The notes under the pieces are model-generated. The model searched no databases. It was not told the origin of the DNA and was given only the letters and a program-made list of their open reading frames with translations. This document shows positions 24,502-32,484 of a stretch of 64,000 bases of DNA, piece after piece; the stretch's first letter is position 1; each line of letters begins with the position of its first letter. The DNA lies in NCBI GenBank assembly GCA_003058495.1, contig QBVC01000025.1, forward strand, positions 1 through 64,000. Direction: 5' to 3'. Both the position numbers and the translations under genes were made by a program. The DNA is from a gamma proteobacterium symbiont of Ctena orbiculata. GTDB taxonomy: Bacteria > Pseudomonadota > Gammaproteobacteria > Chromatiales > Chromatiaceae.

Positions 24502-25983
24502 GTGCAGCAGACCAATAATCCTTCAATCCGCAGACGGCTCCTGATCAGTCTTATTACGACCATTGTCATCCTTTGGCTGATCTCGGCCTACTTTGTCTAC
24601 CTTGCCGCCTATCATGAGGTCGAGGAGATCTATGATGCAACCCTGGCCCAAGAGTCCCGAATCCTCGCAACCTTGATGGTGCATGAGATCGAGGAAGACA
24701 GCGAAGCCAGGGAAAACCTGCAGAGACTGGTACAGGAACTGGGTCAGGATGTTATCGACGGCTCCGCCTCGTTCAAACATTTCATCAGCGAGTTCATGGC
24801 GGATGAGAGTGAAAAGGACTACCTGACAATGGTGCCGCGGGATCGGGATTTCGGCCATCGTTACGAGGCCAAGCTGGCGTTCCTCATCAAAGGGGTAGAT
24901 GGCCGAACCTATTTACGATCGAACCTGCCGACCTCGTTCAATACCTTTACAGAGGGCTATAACAATCAGATCGTGGACGGAAAGCTGTGGCGTATGTACG
25001 GCTTGAAGGAACCCAGTGGTCAGTTCCATGTACAGATCGGCGAGTTGATGTCGGTGCGCCAGGAGACGGTGTCGGAAATCGTCTTCAGCAGCTTATGGCC
25101 GATCATCATCTCCCTGCCGATGTTCGGCATCTTCATCTGGATCGTCGTGGGGAGCGGCCTCAAACCCTTGCAAAGCATCGCCGACAAGGTCAAACATAGG
25201 GACCCAAGCGAACTGGATGCCATCTCTACCCAGGGCGTGCCGAGCGAGGTCGTGCCGATGGTTGTCTCATTGAACACCCTTTTTCACCGGGTGCAGAGGG
25301 TGTTGGAGAACGAGCGCAGGTTTACCGCGGACGCTGCGCATGAATTGCGCACCCCGCTGGCCGCCTTGAAGACTCTGGCCCAGGCCAAATCCCTGGCCGA
25401 TGAGGGCGACGGCCATCAGATTTTCCTGGATCAGGTGATGCGGGGTGTGGATCGTGCCACCCATCTGCTCGAACAGCTATTGACCCTGGCACGCATGGAT
25501 AGCCACGCCATGGATCAATCCCATATGGAAGAGGTGAATCTGCATGGTGAAACCATCAACATCCTCGCCTCGCTCGGTTCATTGGCGCTGGCAAAGGATA
25601 TCGAACTCGCCTACGAAGGCGTTGATCATTCCCTTAAGATCCCCGGGTATACGCCAGGCATACAGATCTTGTTGAGAAACATAGTCGACAACGCAATCCG
25701 CTATACGCCTGAGAATGGAGAGGTCTGGGTGAAGTTGCAGGAGGGAGACAGGGATATAACTTTACATGTCCTGGATACCGGTCCCGGTATCCCGGAAGAG
25801 AAACAGCAGGGTCTGTATCAGCGATTCAGGCGGGGAGAGGGTACCACCAGCCAGGGAAGTGGACTGGGGCTGTCCATCGTCAAGCGCATCGTCGACCTGC
25901 ATCACGCCACCATCGACATGGAGAATCGGACCGACCGGAGCGGGCTGCGGGTGTCAGTTTCTTTTCCCAAGCATCAGCTGTGA
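24502..25983 (+). CDS. Sensor histidine kinase (partner of the QseB-type regulator)
   Basis: 493 residues, GTG start. Helix 1 at residues about 12-33, a periplasmic sensor region of about 150 residues rich in acidic stretches, helix 2 near 195-215, then HAMP. H box FTADAAHELRTPLAALK, N box NIVDNAIRYTPENG, G1 DTGPGIP and G2 GSGLGLSI are all intact, so it should be an active kinase. QseC/PmrB-like layout. The signal cannot be told from sequence; the sensor domain has no recognisable ligand motif. Confidence 0.93.
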   Translation: MQQTNNPSIRRRLLISLITTIVILWLISAYFVYLAAYHEVEEIYDATLAQESRILATLMVHEIEEDSEARENLQRLVQELGQDVIDGSASFKHFISEFMADESEKDYLTMVPRDRDFGHRYEAKLAFLIKGVDGRTYLRSNLPTSFNTFTEGYNNQIVDGKLWRMYGLKEPSGQFHVQIGELMSVRQETVSEIVFSSLWPIIISLPMFGIFIWIVVGSGLKPLQSIADKVKHRDPSELDAISTQGVPSEVVPMVVSLNTLFHRVQRVLENERRFTADAAHELRTPLAALKTLAQAKSLADEGDGHQIFLDQVMRGVDRATHLLEQLLTLARMDSHAMDQSHMEEVNLHGETINILASLGSLALAKDIELAYEGVDHSLKIPGYTPGIQILLRNIVDNAIRYTPENGEVWVKLQEGDRDITLHVLDTGPGIPEEKQQGLYQRFRRGEGTTSQGSGLGLSIVKRIVDLHHATIDMENRTDRSGLRVSVSFPKHQL

Positions 25984-26006
25984 GGGACGCTCATCCTCCC
26001 CCCCAA

Positions 26007-26723
26007 TCAAGCTGATTGCTGTTGTTGATCGCAGTTCTCCTTCGCCATTTGCAGCAGGTGCTCGAGGTAGCGAAGACGCTTTACCGAGAGTTCGACTTTG
26101 TCTTTCAATTCCGAGTCTTCCTCGCTGCCGTCGATAATGTGGAAGGTGTCTTCAAAGAAAAACACAAAGAAACTGTCAAGAAAACGTATCTCGCGATTGG
26201 TATCCATGATCAAGTTATCAATGCCGAAGAGATCGATCATCTTCGGATTATCAGAGGTTCGCCAGGCCTGCGCGGCCTTCACGAACCTGGCCAGCTGGAT
26301 ACGTGCCTTCGGATAGGCACATAGAAGTTTCATGGCCTCCTCTTCGTTTTGCTGGTTGGCGATGTTGAACCAGATGTTTACCGCCCTCGCCAGGACGAAG
26401 AGACTCGGCTTTCCATCGATATTGCTTACCACGAACAGCGCATCCGGGATGATTTCATCAAGGGTATCTTTCAATTGGCGATAGTGGCGAGCGAGCAGGA
26501 TCGCTTCACTTATGGTGTGCTCGGTGAAGGGTCGTTTGATGACGAATTCGGTATACACGACCTCGTCTTCATTCTCGGTTTCGATTTCGTGGCGCTTGTT
26601 GCTGCGCCATACCTCGCAGTGGCTGCCGATGGTTGAGACCAGGGTCGGTCTCAGCTTTTCTTGGTCGAGACATGCTATGCCGACTGAAATCGGGTCATCC
26701 TCTCTATCATCAATCTCTTGCAT
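26007..26723 (-). CDS. Unknown protein with faint kinase-like motifs
   Basis: 238 residues, cytoplasmic, acidic. I do not recognise the family. Several features recall small protein/lipopolysaccharide kinases: Lys63 in EFVIKRP, a helix (SEAILLARHYRQLKD), a hinge-like IPDALFVVSN, and LFGIDNLIMD at 165-174 followed by FLDS (Asp183). Asn170 and Asp183 are 13 apart, the same spacing as the catalytic Asn and Mg-binding Asp in protein kinases. No glycine-rich loop is evident. Convergent with the histidine kinase gene. The kinase idea is speculative. Confidence 0.6.
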   Translation of the reverse strand: MQEIDDREDDPISVGIACLDQEKLRPTLVSTIGSHCEVWRSNKRHEIETENEDEVVYTEFVIKRPFTEHTISEAILLARHYRQLKDTLDEIIPDALFVVSNIDGKPSLFVLARAVNIWFNIANQQNEEEAMKLLCAYPKARIQLARFVKAAQAWRTSDNPKMIDLFGIDNLIMDTNREIRFLDSFFVFFFEDTFHIIDGSEEDSELKDKVELSVKRLRYLEHLLQMAKENCDQQQQSA

Positions 26724-26809
26724 CTGCCGGCCACCTTACCCGTCCCGGCTGCCAGGTCAGGTGTTCCTGCTGCGGGATCGGTTTGCTCATGAACATAGAG
26801 TCAACAGTG

Positions 26810-27775
26810 TCAATCTCGGGCAAACGCTTGCTTCAGAAATGCCGGAATTCGAAAATCCAGCCAGTAGACAGGCCGCCAGGGAAGGCTGCCCTGGACAAAT
26901 CCCACATGACCGCCTCTATTTGAGAGTTCTAGTGAAACACCCGGGCCGAGATCTTGCAAGCCCGGCACGTCATCCGGCTGCATGAAGGGATCGTCTTGTG
27001 CATGCAGAATGAGCGTGGGGGTGGTAATCCGTTGTAAATATTGCGCGCAGCTGCAGCGGGTGTAGTAGTCATCGGCGTCGAGAAAACCATTCTGTACCGA
27101 GGTGATACGGTCATCGAATTCATAGATTGAGCGAATTGAAGAGTAACCCTCGATACCAGGGATGGCGTGGGTGCGACACTTGTTTGAATAGGATTTGAGC
27201 AGCTTGCGCAGCAGGTGCCGGCCATAGATACGGGAAAAGCCCCGCTCCAGGCGCATTGCGGCGCTTTTCAGGTTAAAGGGCACCGAGACCGCGACAGCAG
27301 CCTCGATGCCCGAATCGCGATCGGACTCGCCAAGGTACTTGAGCAGAAGATTGCCGCCAAGAGAGATCCCCACCACCGCCCTGGGCGGTTCTCCTCGCAT
27401 GCGCAGAACCTCAACTATCTCCCTCAGATCCTCCGTGGCGCCGGAGTGATAACTGCGCAGCAGCCGGTTGGGTTCACCGCTGCAACCCCGGAAATGCATG
27501 AACAGGGGACGAAATCCGGCGCTGCGCAATGCCGAGATGAGTGGCACTGCATAGTGCGACTCGAGGGAGCCTTCGAGTCCGTGTAACAACAACACCAGAG
27601 GGCCTTCGGCATCCTGCCAGGCGAGGTCGATGAAATCCCCATCGCGCAGTTCAACCCTCTCCCAGCGGAGATCCGGGAGGGGATGCGACCTGAGAAGGCT
27701 GGGCCAAATTGTCTGCAGGTGAGGTGAAACGAGCCACCAGGGTGGCTTGAATTCGCTTGGGATCAGCTGCGCCAT
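26810..27775 (-). CDS. YheT-type alpha/beta hydrolase
   Basis: 321 residues. N-terminal PPWWLVSPHLQTIWPSL is the signature of the YheT/ABHD1-3 group. LLLHGLEGS provides the oxyanion region, GISLGGN the nucleophile elbow (Ser), LHAQDDPF the acid and GGHVGF the His. E. coli YheT has no well-defined substrate; eukaryotic relatives act on phospholipids or medium-chain esters. Single gene. Confidence 0.9.
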   Translation of the reverse strand: MAQLIPSEFKPPWWLVSPHLQTIWPSLLRSHPLPDLRWERVELRDGDFIDLAWQDAEGPLVLLLHGLEGSLESHYAVPLISALRSAGFRPLFMHFRGCSGEPNRLLRSYHSGATEDLREIVEVLRMRGEPPRAVVGISLGGNLLLKYLGESDRDSGIEAAVAVSVPFNLKSAAMRLERGFSRIYGRHLLRKLLKSYSNKCRTHAIPGIEGYSSIRSIYEFDDRITSVQNGFLDADDYYTRCSCAQYLQRITTPTLILHAQDDPFMQPDDVPGLQDLGPGVSLELSNRGGHVGFVQGSLPWRPVYWLDFRIPAFLKQAFARD

Positions 27776-27839
27776 GGATTTTTTGTCAAGCGAGGATTGG
27801 TGTTAACAGGCCATTCGGCAATGAATGGAATGGCTTGGA

Positions 27840-28493
27840 TCAATGTGTCAAATGACTGGATGTGCTACTGCTCGCAATCTCCATTTTTGCCATAAGTAAC
27901 TGAAAACGCTCATTAAACGAAACGGTATCGAGGATCGACTGTTTGTCGGCCTGGGATAATGGTAAAGCCGTTGTCAAGACATTGACAAGTTGAGGTGCGG
28001 TCAGTTTCTTGAGCAGATCGGTGTCTGTCTTCAGCTCATTGAACTGCAGATACCGATCCAGCGCGGAGTGGATCATATTCCGTTTCTCTTCAGTCGCCGG
28101 CAGGTTGAGATCATAATCGGATCTGAAACGCTCCCAATTGGGCTCGATCAATCGGTAGCCACGCTCTGACGCCAGTTCATTCAGAATATCGAATCGGCAG
28201 ATGCCAGTGAGGATGAGCTCGATGCGCCCATCAACGGTTTCATTGTAGAAGGAGATCCGCCCGGCGCAGCCCGTGGTATGCAGCCGGGGGGGTGCCAACT
28301 GATCGCCCTCCTCGGGTTGTATCATACCGATGAGATGGTGGCTGGCCAGCGCATCCTGCACCATGTCCAGGTAGCGGGGCTCGAAGATGTTGAGCGGCAA
28401 TTGCGCGCCGGGCATGACAACGGCGCCGGGGAGGGGAAAGATAGGCAGGGTTGCAGGCAACTGCTGATAGCCGGGGATAAACGGGTTTTGCAT
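27840..28493 (-). CDS. LON substrate-binding-domain protein
   Basis: 217 residues. N-terminal LPIFPLPGAVVMPGAQLPLNIFEPRYLDMV is the hallmark of the Lon N-terminal (PUA-like) domain. There is no ATPase or protease domain, so it is the stand-alone type found in many proteobacteria. It presumably binds proteins or peptides. Function unknown. It is monocistronic and divergent from the aldolase gene. Confidence 0.9.
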   Translation of the reverse strand: MQNPFIPGYQQLPATLPIFPLPGAVVMPGAQLPLNIFEPRYLDMVQDALASHHLIGMIQPEEGDQLAPPRLHTTGCAGRISFYNETVDGRIELILTGICRFDILNELASERGYRLIEPNWERFRSDYDLNLPATEEKRNMIHSALDRYLQFNELKTDTDLLKKLTAPQLVNVLTTALPLSQADKQSILDTVSFNERFQLLMAKMEIASSSTSSHLTH

Positions 28494-28728
28494 GAATTCA
28501 CTCCTTTAGCCAGTAAGAGTTGTCTTGGGGTAAGAATGTTCCTCGCCGTTGGTTGGAATCGGCGCCTGCCCAGCCACTAACATATCGCTGGCATGAATCT
28601 ATAATCCAATAGGAGAATCGTCCCTAGAAAATTCATGTATATCCGCCTTCTGTCGTTCTCAATTGGCAGCGGTTGACCGGTCGACATCCGTCGAGGACTT
28701 TCCTTTTGTAACCTATGAGGAGAATTAA

Positions 28729-29781
28729 ATGAGTACTATCGAATCCCTGCTTGGCGACGAGGCTGAAAGTTTGCTGGCTCACAGCTGCGGCACGATCGAT
28801 AAATCGATGATCCATCTCCCCGGTAGTGACTACGTCGATAGGGTCTTAGGCGAAAAAGATCTCAAGCCGGGTGTCCTTCGGGGCATGCAGACGCTGTTCG
28901 ACACGGGTCGTCTGAGCGGTAGTGGATACCTCTCAATACTACCGGTCGACCAGGGGGTGGAGCATTCAGGGGGCGCCTCGTTTGCGGCCAACCCGATCTA
29001 CTTCGATCCGGCGAACATCGTCGAACTCGCCATTGAAGGAGGCTGCAATGCCGTGGCATCGACACTGGGCGTACTGGGGTCGGTGGCACGCCGATACGCA
29101 CACAAGATCCCATTTCTGGTGAAAATCAACCACAACGAAATACTAAGTTACCCCAATTTTTACGACCAAACCCTGTTTGCATCGGTTGAACAGGCCTTTG
29201 ATATGGGGGCGGTCGCCATTGGCGCGACAATCTACTACGGCTCGGAAGCGTCCAGGCGACAGATTCAGGAGGTGTCGGAAGCCTTCCAGCATGCGCATGA
29301 ATTGGGCATGGTTACCGTTCTTTGGGCCTATCTGAGAAACAGCTCTTTCAAGGTAGACGGGGTCGACTACCATACAGCCGCCGACCTGACCGGCCAGGCC
29401 AATCATCTGGCGGCGACCATTGAGGCCGATATCATCAAACAGAAACAGGCAGTTGGAAATGGCGGCTACAAGGCAATTAAATTTGGCAAAACAGACAAAA
29501 AAGTCTATACAGAACTGACCAGTCAGCATCCGATCGATCTGGTGCGATATCAGATAGCCAACTGTTACATGGGGAGGGCAGGGCTTATCAATTCGGGGGG
29601 CGCCTCTTCCGGTGAGGGTGATTTCGCTCAGGCGGTGCGTACTGCCGTCATCAATAAGCGCGCGGGCGGCATGGGGATGATCTCCGGACGCAAAGCGTTT
29701 CAAAGACCCATGGTTGAAGGGGTTGAGCTTTTACAGGCGATTCAGGATGTCTATTTAGACGATCAGGTGACAATTGCTTGA
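28729..29781 (+). CDS. fbaB: Class I fructose-bisphosphate aldolase (FbaB/DhnA type)
   Basis: 350 residues, the length of E. coli FbaB. Conserved segments include [11 protein letters not shown] (phosphate-binding loop Asp), [20 protein letters not shown], the Schiff-base Lys region [10 protein letters not shown], and the C-terminal [11 protein letters not shown] phosphate site. Cleaves fructose-1,6-bisphosphate in glycolysis or condenses triose phosphates in gluconeogenesis. A strong AGGAGA ribosome binding site lies before ATG 28729. Confidence 0.95.
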   Translation: MSTIESLLGDEAESLLAHSCGTIDKSMIHLPGSDYVDRVLGEKDLKPGVLRGMQTLFDTGRLSGSGYLSILPVDQGVEHSGGASFAANPIYFDPANIVELAIEGGCNAVASTLGVLGSVARRYAHKIPFLVKINHNEILSYPNFYDQTLFASVEQAFDMGAVAIGATIYYGSEASRRQIQEVSEAFQHAHELGMVTVLWAYLRNSSFKVDGVDYHTAADLTGQANHLAATIEADIIKQKQAVGNGGYKAIKFGKTDKKVYTELTSQHPIDLVRYQIANCYMGRAGLINSGGASSGEGDFAQAVRTAVINKRAGGMGMISGRKAFQRPMVEGVELLQAIQDVYLDDQVTIA

Positions 29782-29859
29782 TTTATCAAATAGTTAGGGT
29801 CATAATATTTTTCATTCCGGGAACTTGAGCAGATTGAGTATCTTACGTTGGGGCAGATA

Positions 29860-30264
29860 ATGTGGGTGTTTATCAAAGGGATTCCCATTGCGATCACGGG
29901 CAAGGAGCTTCACAAGCTAATAACTCGCCGGTTCAATCCGGTCTGGTCTATGATGCCGATCAAGGGTGTAAAGATCGAAGACTGCAAAATCCTTAAAATC
30001 ATGCGTACCAACTCCAGGATCTGGGAGCATTACGGGCTTGTCTATATCAGCCCATCGAGATTGGCGCATGCTGCCATTGGTAGATTGAATACCGCCAGCC
30101 TCAACGGAAAACGAGTACGATCACACCCTTATATTAGACGCGACCGGAACCGGGATCGTCGCCAGCAAGCAGTCGTGGGAGCGGAGCCTTACCCGGGGGA
30201 ACGCAGAAGATATGACCGCCGGCGCACTGTCCTGGTGAGCCAGGTCAGTGGCCCAAATGACTGA
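29860..30264 (+). CDS. RRM-like RNA-binding protein with basic tail
   Basis: 134 residues from ATG 29860 (a TTG 12 bases earlier is possible). Residues 1-85 have RRM-like order (VFIKGIP as RNP2, YGLVYISP as a degenerate RNP1). The tail is very basic (RRDRNRDRRQQ, ERRRYDRRR), suited to RNA binding. It is a more divergent relative of the RRM gene at 23039-23317. Confidence 0.7.
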   Translation: MWVFIKGIPIAITGKELHKLITRRFNPVWSMMPIKGVKIEDCKILKIMRTNSRIWEHYGLVYISPSRLAHAAIGRLNTASLNGKRVRSHPYIRRDRNRDRRQQAVVGAEPYPGERRRYDRRRTVLVSQVSGPND

Positions 30265-30405
30265 TATGATAGGGTGAAGGATTCATTCAGCGAGAGCGCA
30301 GTAAGGAGAGTTGTAAATTTACATTTTTTTTAAAATCTCAGCTTCAAGTAGGGTTTTGCTGACCCTAGAGTGATAGTACCTAAAACCAACTACAGAGAGA
30401 CAACA

Positions 30406-30810
30406 ATGACAAAGTTAGTCGATATTGAAGGAATCGGTGATACCTATGCCGCAAAGCTGACCGCTGCAGGCGTCACCAGTCTTGAAAATCTGTTGGAAAA
30501 GGGAAGTACCAAGAAAGGCCGCAAGGAGATCGAGGATGCAACTTCGATAAGCGGAAAACTGATATTACGATGGATAAATATGGCGGACCTGTTCCGTATC
30601 AAGGGCATCGGTGAACAGTACTCTGACCTGTTAGAGGCAGCCGGCGTCGATACGGTGCCGGAGCTGGCGCAGCGTAAAGCGGAAAACCTGCACCAGAAGA
30701 TGATAGAGGTCAATGAGGCTAAAAACCTTGTGCGGGCAACACCCAGCCTCTCTTCGGTGGAAAAGTGGGTGGCCGAGGCCAAACAGCTGCCGCGCGTGGT
30801 TACTTACTGA
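30406..30810 (+). CDS. DUF4332 helix-hairpin-helix protein
   Basis: 134 residues from ATG 30406 with GAGAG upstream. Two helix-hairpin-helix units (DIEGIGDTYAAKLTAAGV and FRIKGIGEQYSDLLEAAGV) at residues 4-25 and 62-82 are typical of DUF4332. Such folds bind DNA or RNA backbones non-specifically. Function unknown. Strong terminator downstream. Confidence 0.9.
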   Translation: MTKLVDIEGIGDTYAAKLTAAGVTSLENLLEKGSTKKGRKEIEDATSISGKLILRWINMADLFRIKGIGEQYSDLLEAAGVDTVPELAQRKAENLHQKMIEVNEAKNLVRATPSLSSVEKWVAEAKQLPRVVTY

Positions 30811-30857
30811 TGCCGGGATTGCAATAGGTCGCCAAGCCTCGTTGCCCGGTTCAAGCG

Positions 30858-30889
30858 AAAAGGCCACTGCCGCAGGGCAGTGGCCTTTT
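30858..30889 (+). terminator. Rho-independent terminator after the DUF4332 gene
   Basis: A 13-bp perfect stem (AAAAGGCCACTGC with its complement), loop CGCAGG, ending in TTTT. Confidence 0.9.
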
Positions 30890-31004
30890 GATTTCAGGTC
30901 TGTTTGTGCAACGGGTCGCCAACCCTACTCAAAATGCGTATCTGGATGAGGGTTTATTCGCTAAAATAGCAGTAATGATATTGAGGGAAATTGGAGTCCG
31001 AAGC

Positions 31005-31262
31005 ATGCCAACCTATGACTACTATTGTGAAGCGAACGGCGAGAAGATAGAGGTCTTTCATCCCATGAATGAGACAATCAGCAATTGGGGTGAACTCTGT
31101 GACAAAGCCAACCGGCCGCTGGGTGATACGGGAAAAGATGAGCCGGTGCGGAAACTGATCGGCGGTGCAGCGGTAATCAGCAGTACAAACCGGGTTGATG
31201 CTGAACCCGCCTGCCCGGCGGGAGCGTGCTGTCAGGGCGGCAGTTGCGGATTCAATGAGTAG
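31005..31262 (+). CDS. FmdB-like small protein with Cys-rich tail
   Basis: 85 residues from ATG 31005 (GGAG 8 bases upstream). It begins MPTYDYYCEANGEKIEV, like FmdB-type zinc ribbons (MPxYxYxC), but the first CxxC is reduced to a single Cys. The C-terminus is CPAGACCQGGSCGFNE, which could hold a metal or disulfides. Role unknown. It is followed by a metallopeptidase gene 18 bases on, so probably co-transcribed. Confidence 0.8.
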   Translation: MPTYDYYCEANGEKIEVFHPMNETISNWGELCDKANRPLGDTGKDEPVRKLIGGAAVISSTNRVDAEPACPAGACCQGGSCGFNE

Positions 31263-31280
31263 GCGTTTATACACAGGGAG

Positions 31281-31964
31281 ATGATCTACCTGCTTCTGCT
31301 AGGGATTCTGTTACTGTTGATTTTAGGGCCACAGCTGTGGGTGCGACAGGTCATGGCGAGATATAATCGCCACCCCGAAGATAATTTTCCCGGCAATGGC
31401 GGGGAGTTGGCCAGGCATCTTCTGGATCGCTTCGACCTCCACCAGGTCCAGGTCGAAAAGGCTGAATCTGTCGATCACTACGACCCCGGGGACAAGGCGG
31501 TTCGGCTTTCTAAGGATAAACTGGACGGGAAGACGCTAACCGCCATTACAACAGCAGCCCATGAAGTCGGCCATGCGCTGCAGGATGCCGCGCAAGAGCC
31601 GCTCTTCCGATGGCGCACAAGGCTTGGGTCGATCGCTGTAGGCGCACAGCGTCTTGGCTCTTTCCTGCTGTTCGCCGCACCCATACTGTCCATCGTCACT
31701 CGTGCCCCCGCAGCGGGCCTGTTGAGCGCCATGGCGGCTTTCCTGGTAATGGGATCAAACGTGGTGCTCCAATTGGCGACGCTGCCGGTAGAGCTCGATG
31801 CCAGTTTTAAAAAGGCTCTGCCGTTACTCAAAAACGGTTATTTAAGACCGGAGCAATATCGTGGAGCGGAGAAAATCCTGAGGGCCGCGGCGTTTACCTA
31901 TCTCTCCGCGTCATTGGCTGGATTGCTCAATTTCTGGCAATGGATGAGAGTGCTAAAACGATAA
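31281..31964 (+). CDS. YugP-like membrane zinc metallopeptidase
   Basis: 227 residues. N-terminal membrane helix (residues 1-18), zinc motif HEVGH at about residue 94, a third ligand candidate in LPVELDASFK, and two or three more helices (about 116-155 and near the C-terminus). This is the layout of the YugP/DUF1212-like neutral zinc peptidase family. Presumed membrane-protein quality control. The GGGAG motif is directly next to ATG, an unusually tight ribosome binding site, which may mean weak translation or coupling to the gene before. Confidence 0.9.
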   Translation: MIYLLLLGILLLLILGPQLWVRQVMARYNRHPEDNFPGNGGELARHLLDRFDLHQVQVEKAESVDHYDPGDKAVRLSKDKLDGKTLTAITTAAHEVGHALQDAAQEPLFRWRTRLGSIAVGAQRLGSFLLFAAPILSIVTRAPAAGLLSAMAAFLVMGSNVVLQLATLPVELDASFKKALPLLKNGYLRPEQYRGAEKILRAAAFTYLSASLAGLLNFWQWMRVLKR

Positions 31965-32000
31965 CAAGGTGCGGCAGCCTGCTGGGTAACGGAGGGACGT

Positions 32001-32444
32001 ATGTCGGATGATTTGCTGAGAAATTGCGCCGTGCAGGCGTTTTGCGCACTGCAGTTATTTCAACTCCATGCGGTTGATTTGCGCGCTGATGAATTGCGCC
32101 AGTCACCGGTCCCCGATGCCATTGTGGCCAGGGCCCAATTCACTACTGAAATTGTCAACAGAGAGCCGGTCGATCAAGTCGTCAAGCTGGATAGCCAGGT
32201 CACGAGGGTTTTCTTCTTTACCGATCTGAGGAACCTGCAGGGGCGGACAATAATCCATCGCTGGGAGTTTGAAGGGGAGGTAGTCAGTGAGGTTGAGTTT
32301 AATGTTGCCGGACCCCGCTGGCGCGTCTATTCAGCGAAAAGCTTGAATCCGGGCGAGTCGGGAAAATGGACTGTTTTCGTCATCGATGAATCCGGTTGGC
32401 CTCTGCATGCAAGTATATTCGAGCATGGAGTGACCGGGGAATGA
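32001..32444 (+). CDS. DUF2914 domain protein
   Basis: 147 residues. Motifs VTRVFFFTDLRNLQGRTI, IHRWEFEGEVVSEVEFNV and GPRWRVYSAKSL match the DUF2914 beta-sandwich domain. No signal peptide is evident. The same domain often sits at the periplasmic C-terminus of membrane proteins with an N-terminal receiver or coiled-coil region. Here a receiver/coiled-coil membrane protein lies convergently next to it (32485-35094), so the two may work together. Ligand unknown. Confidence 0.88.
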   Translation: MSDDLLRNCAVQAFCALQLFQLHAVDLRADELRQSPVPDAIVARAQFTTEIVNREPVDQVVKLDSQVTRVFFFTDLRNLQGRTIIHRWEFEGEVVSEVEFNVAGPRWRVYSAKSLNPGESGKWTVFVIDESGWPLHASIFEHGVTGE

Positions 32445-32484
32445 GAGTGCGATTTGCGCGGCCGGATTCAGGCAGAAGCTGTTA

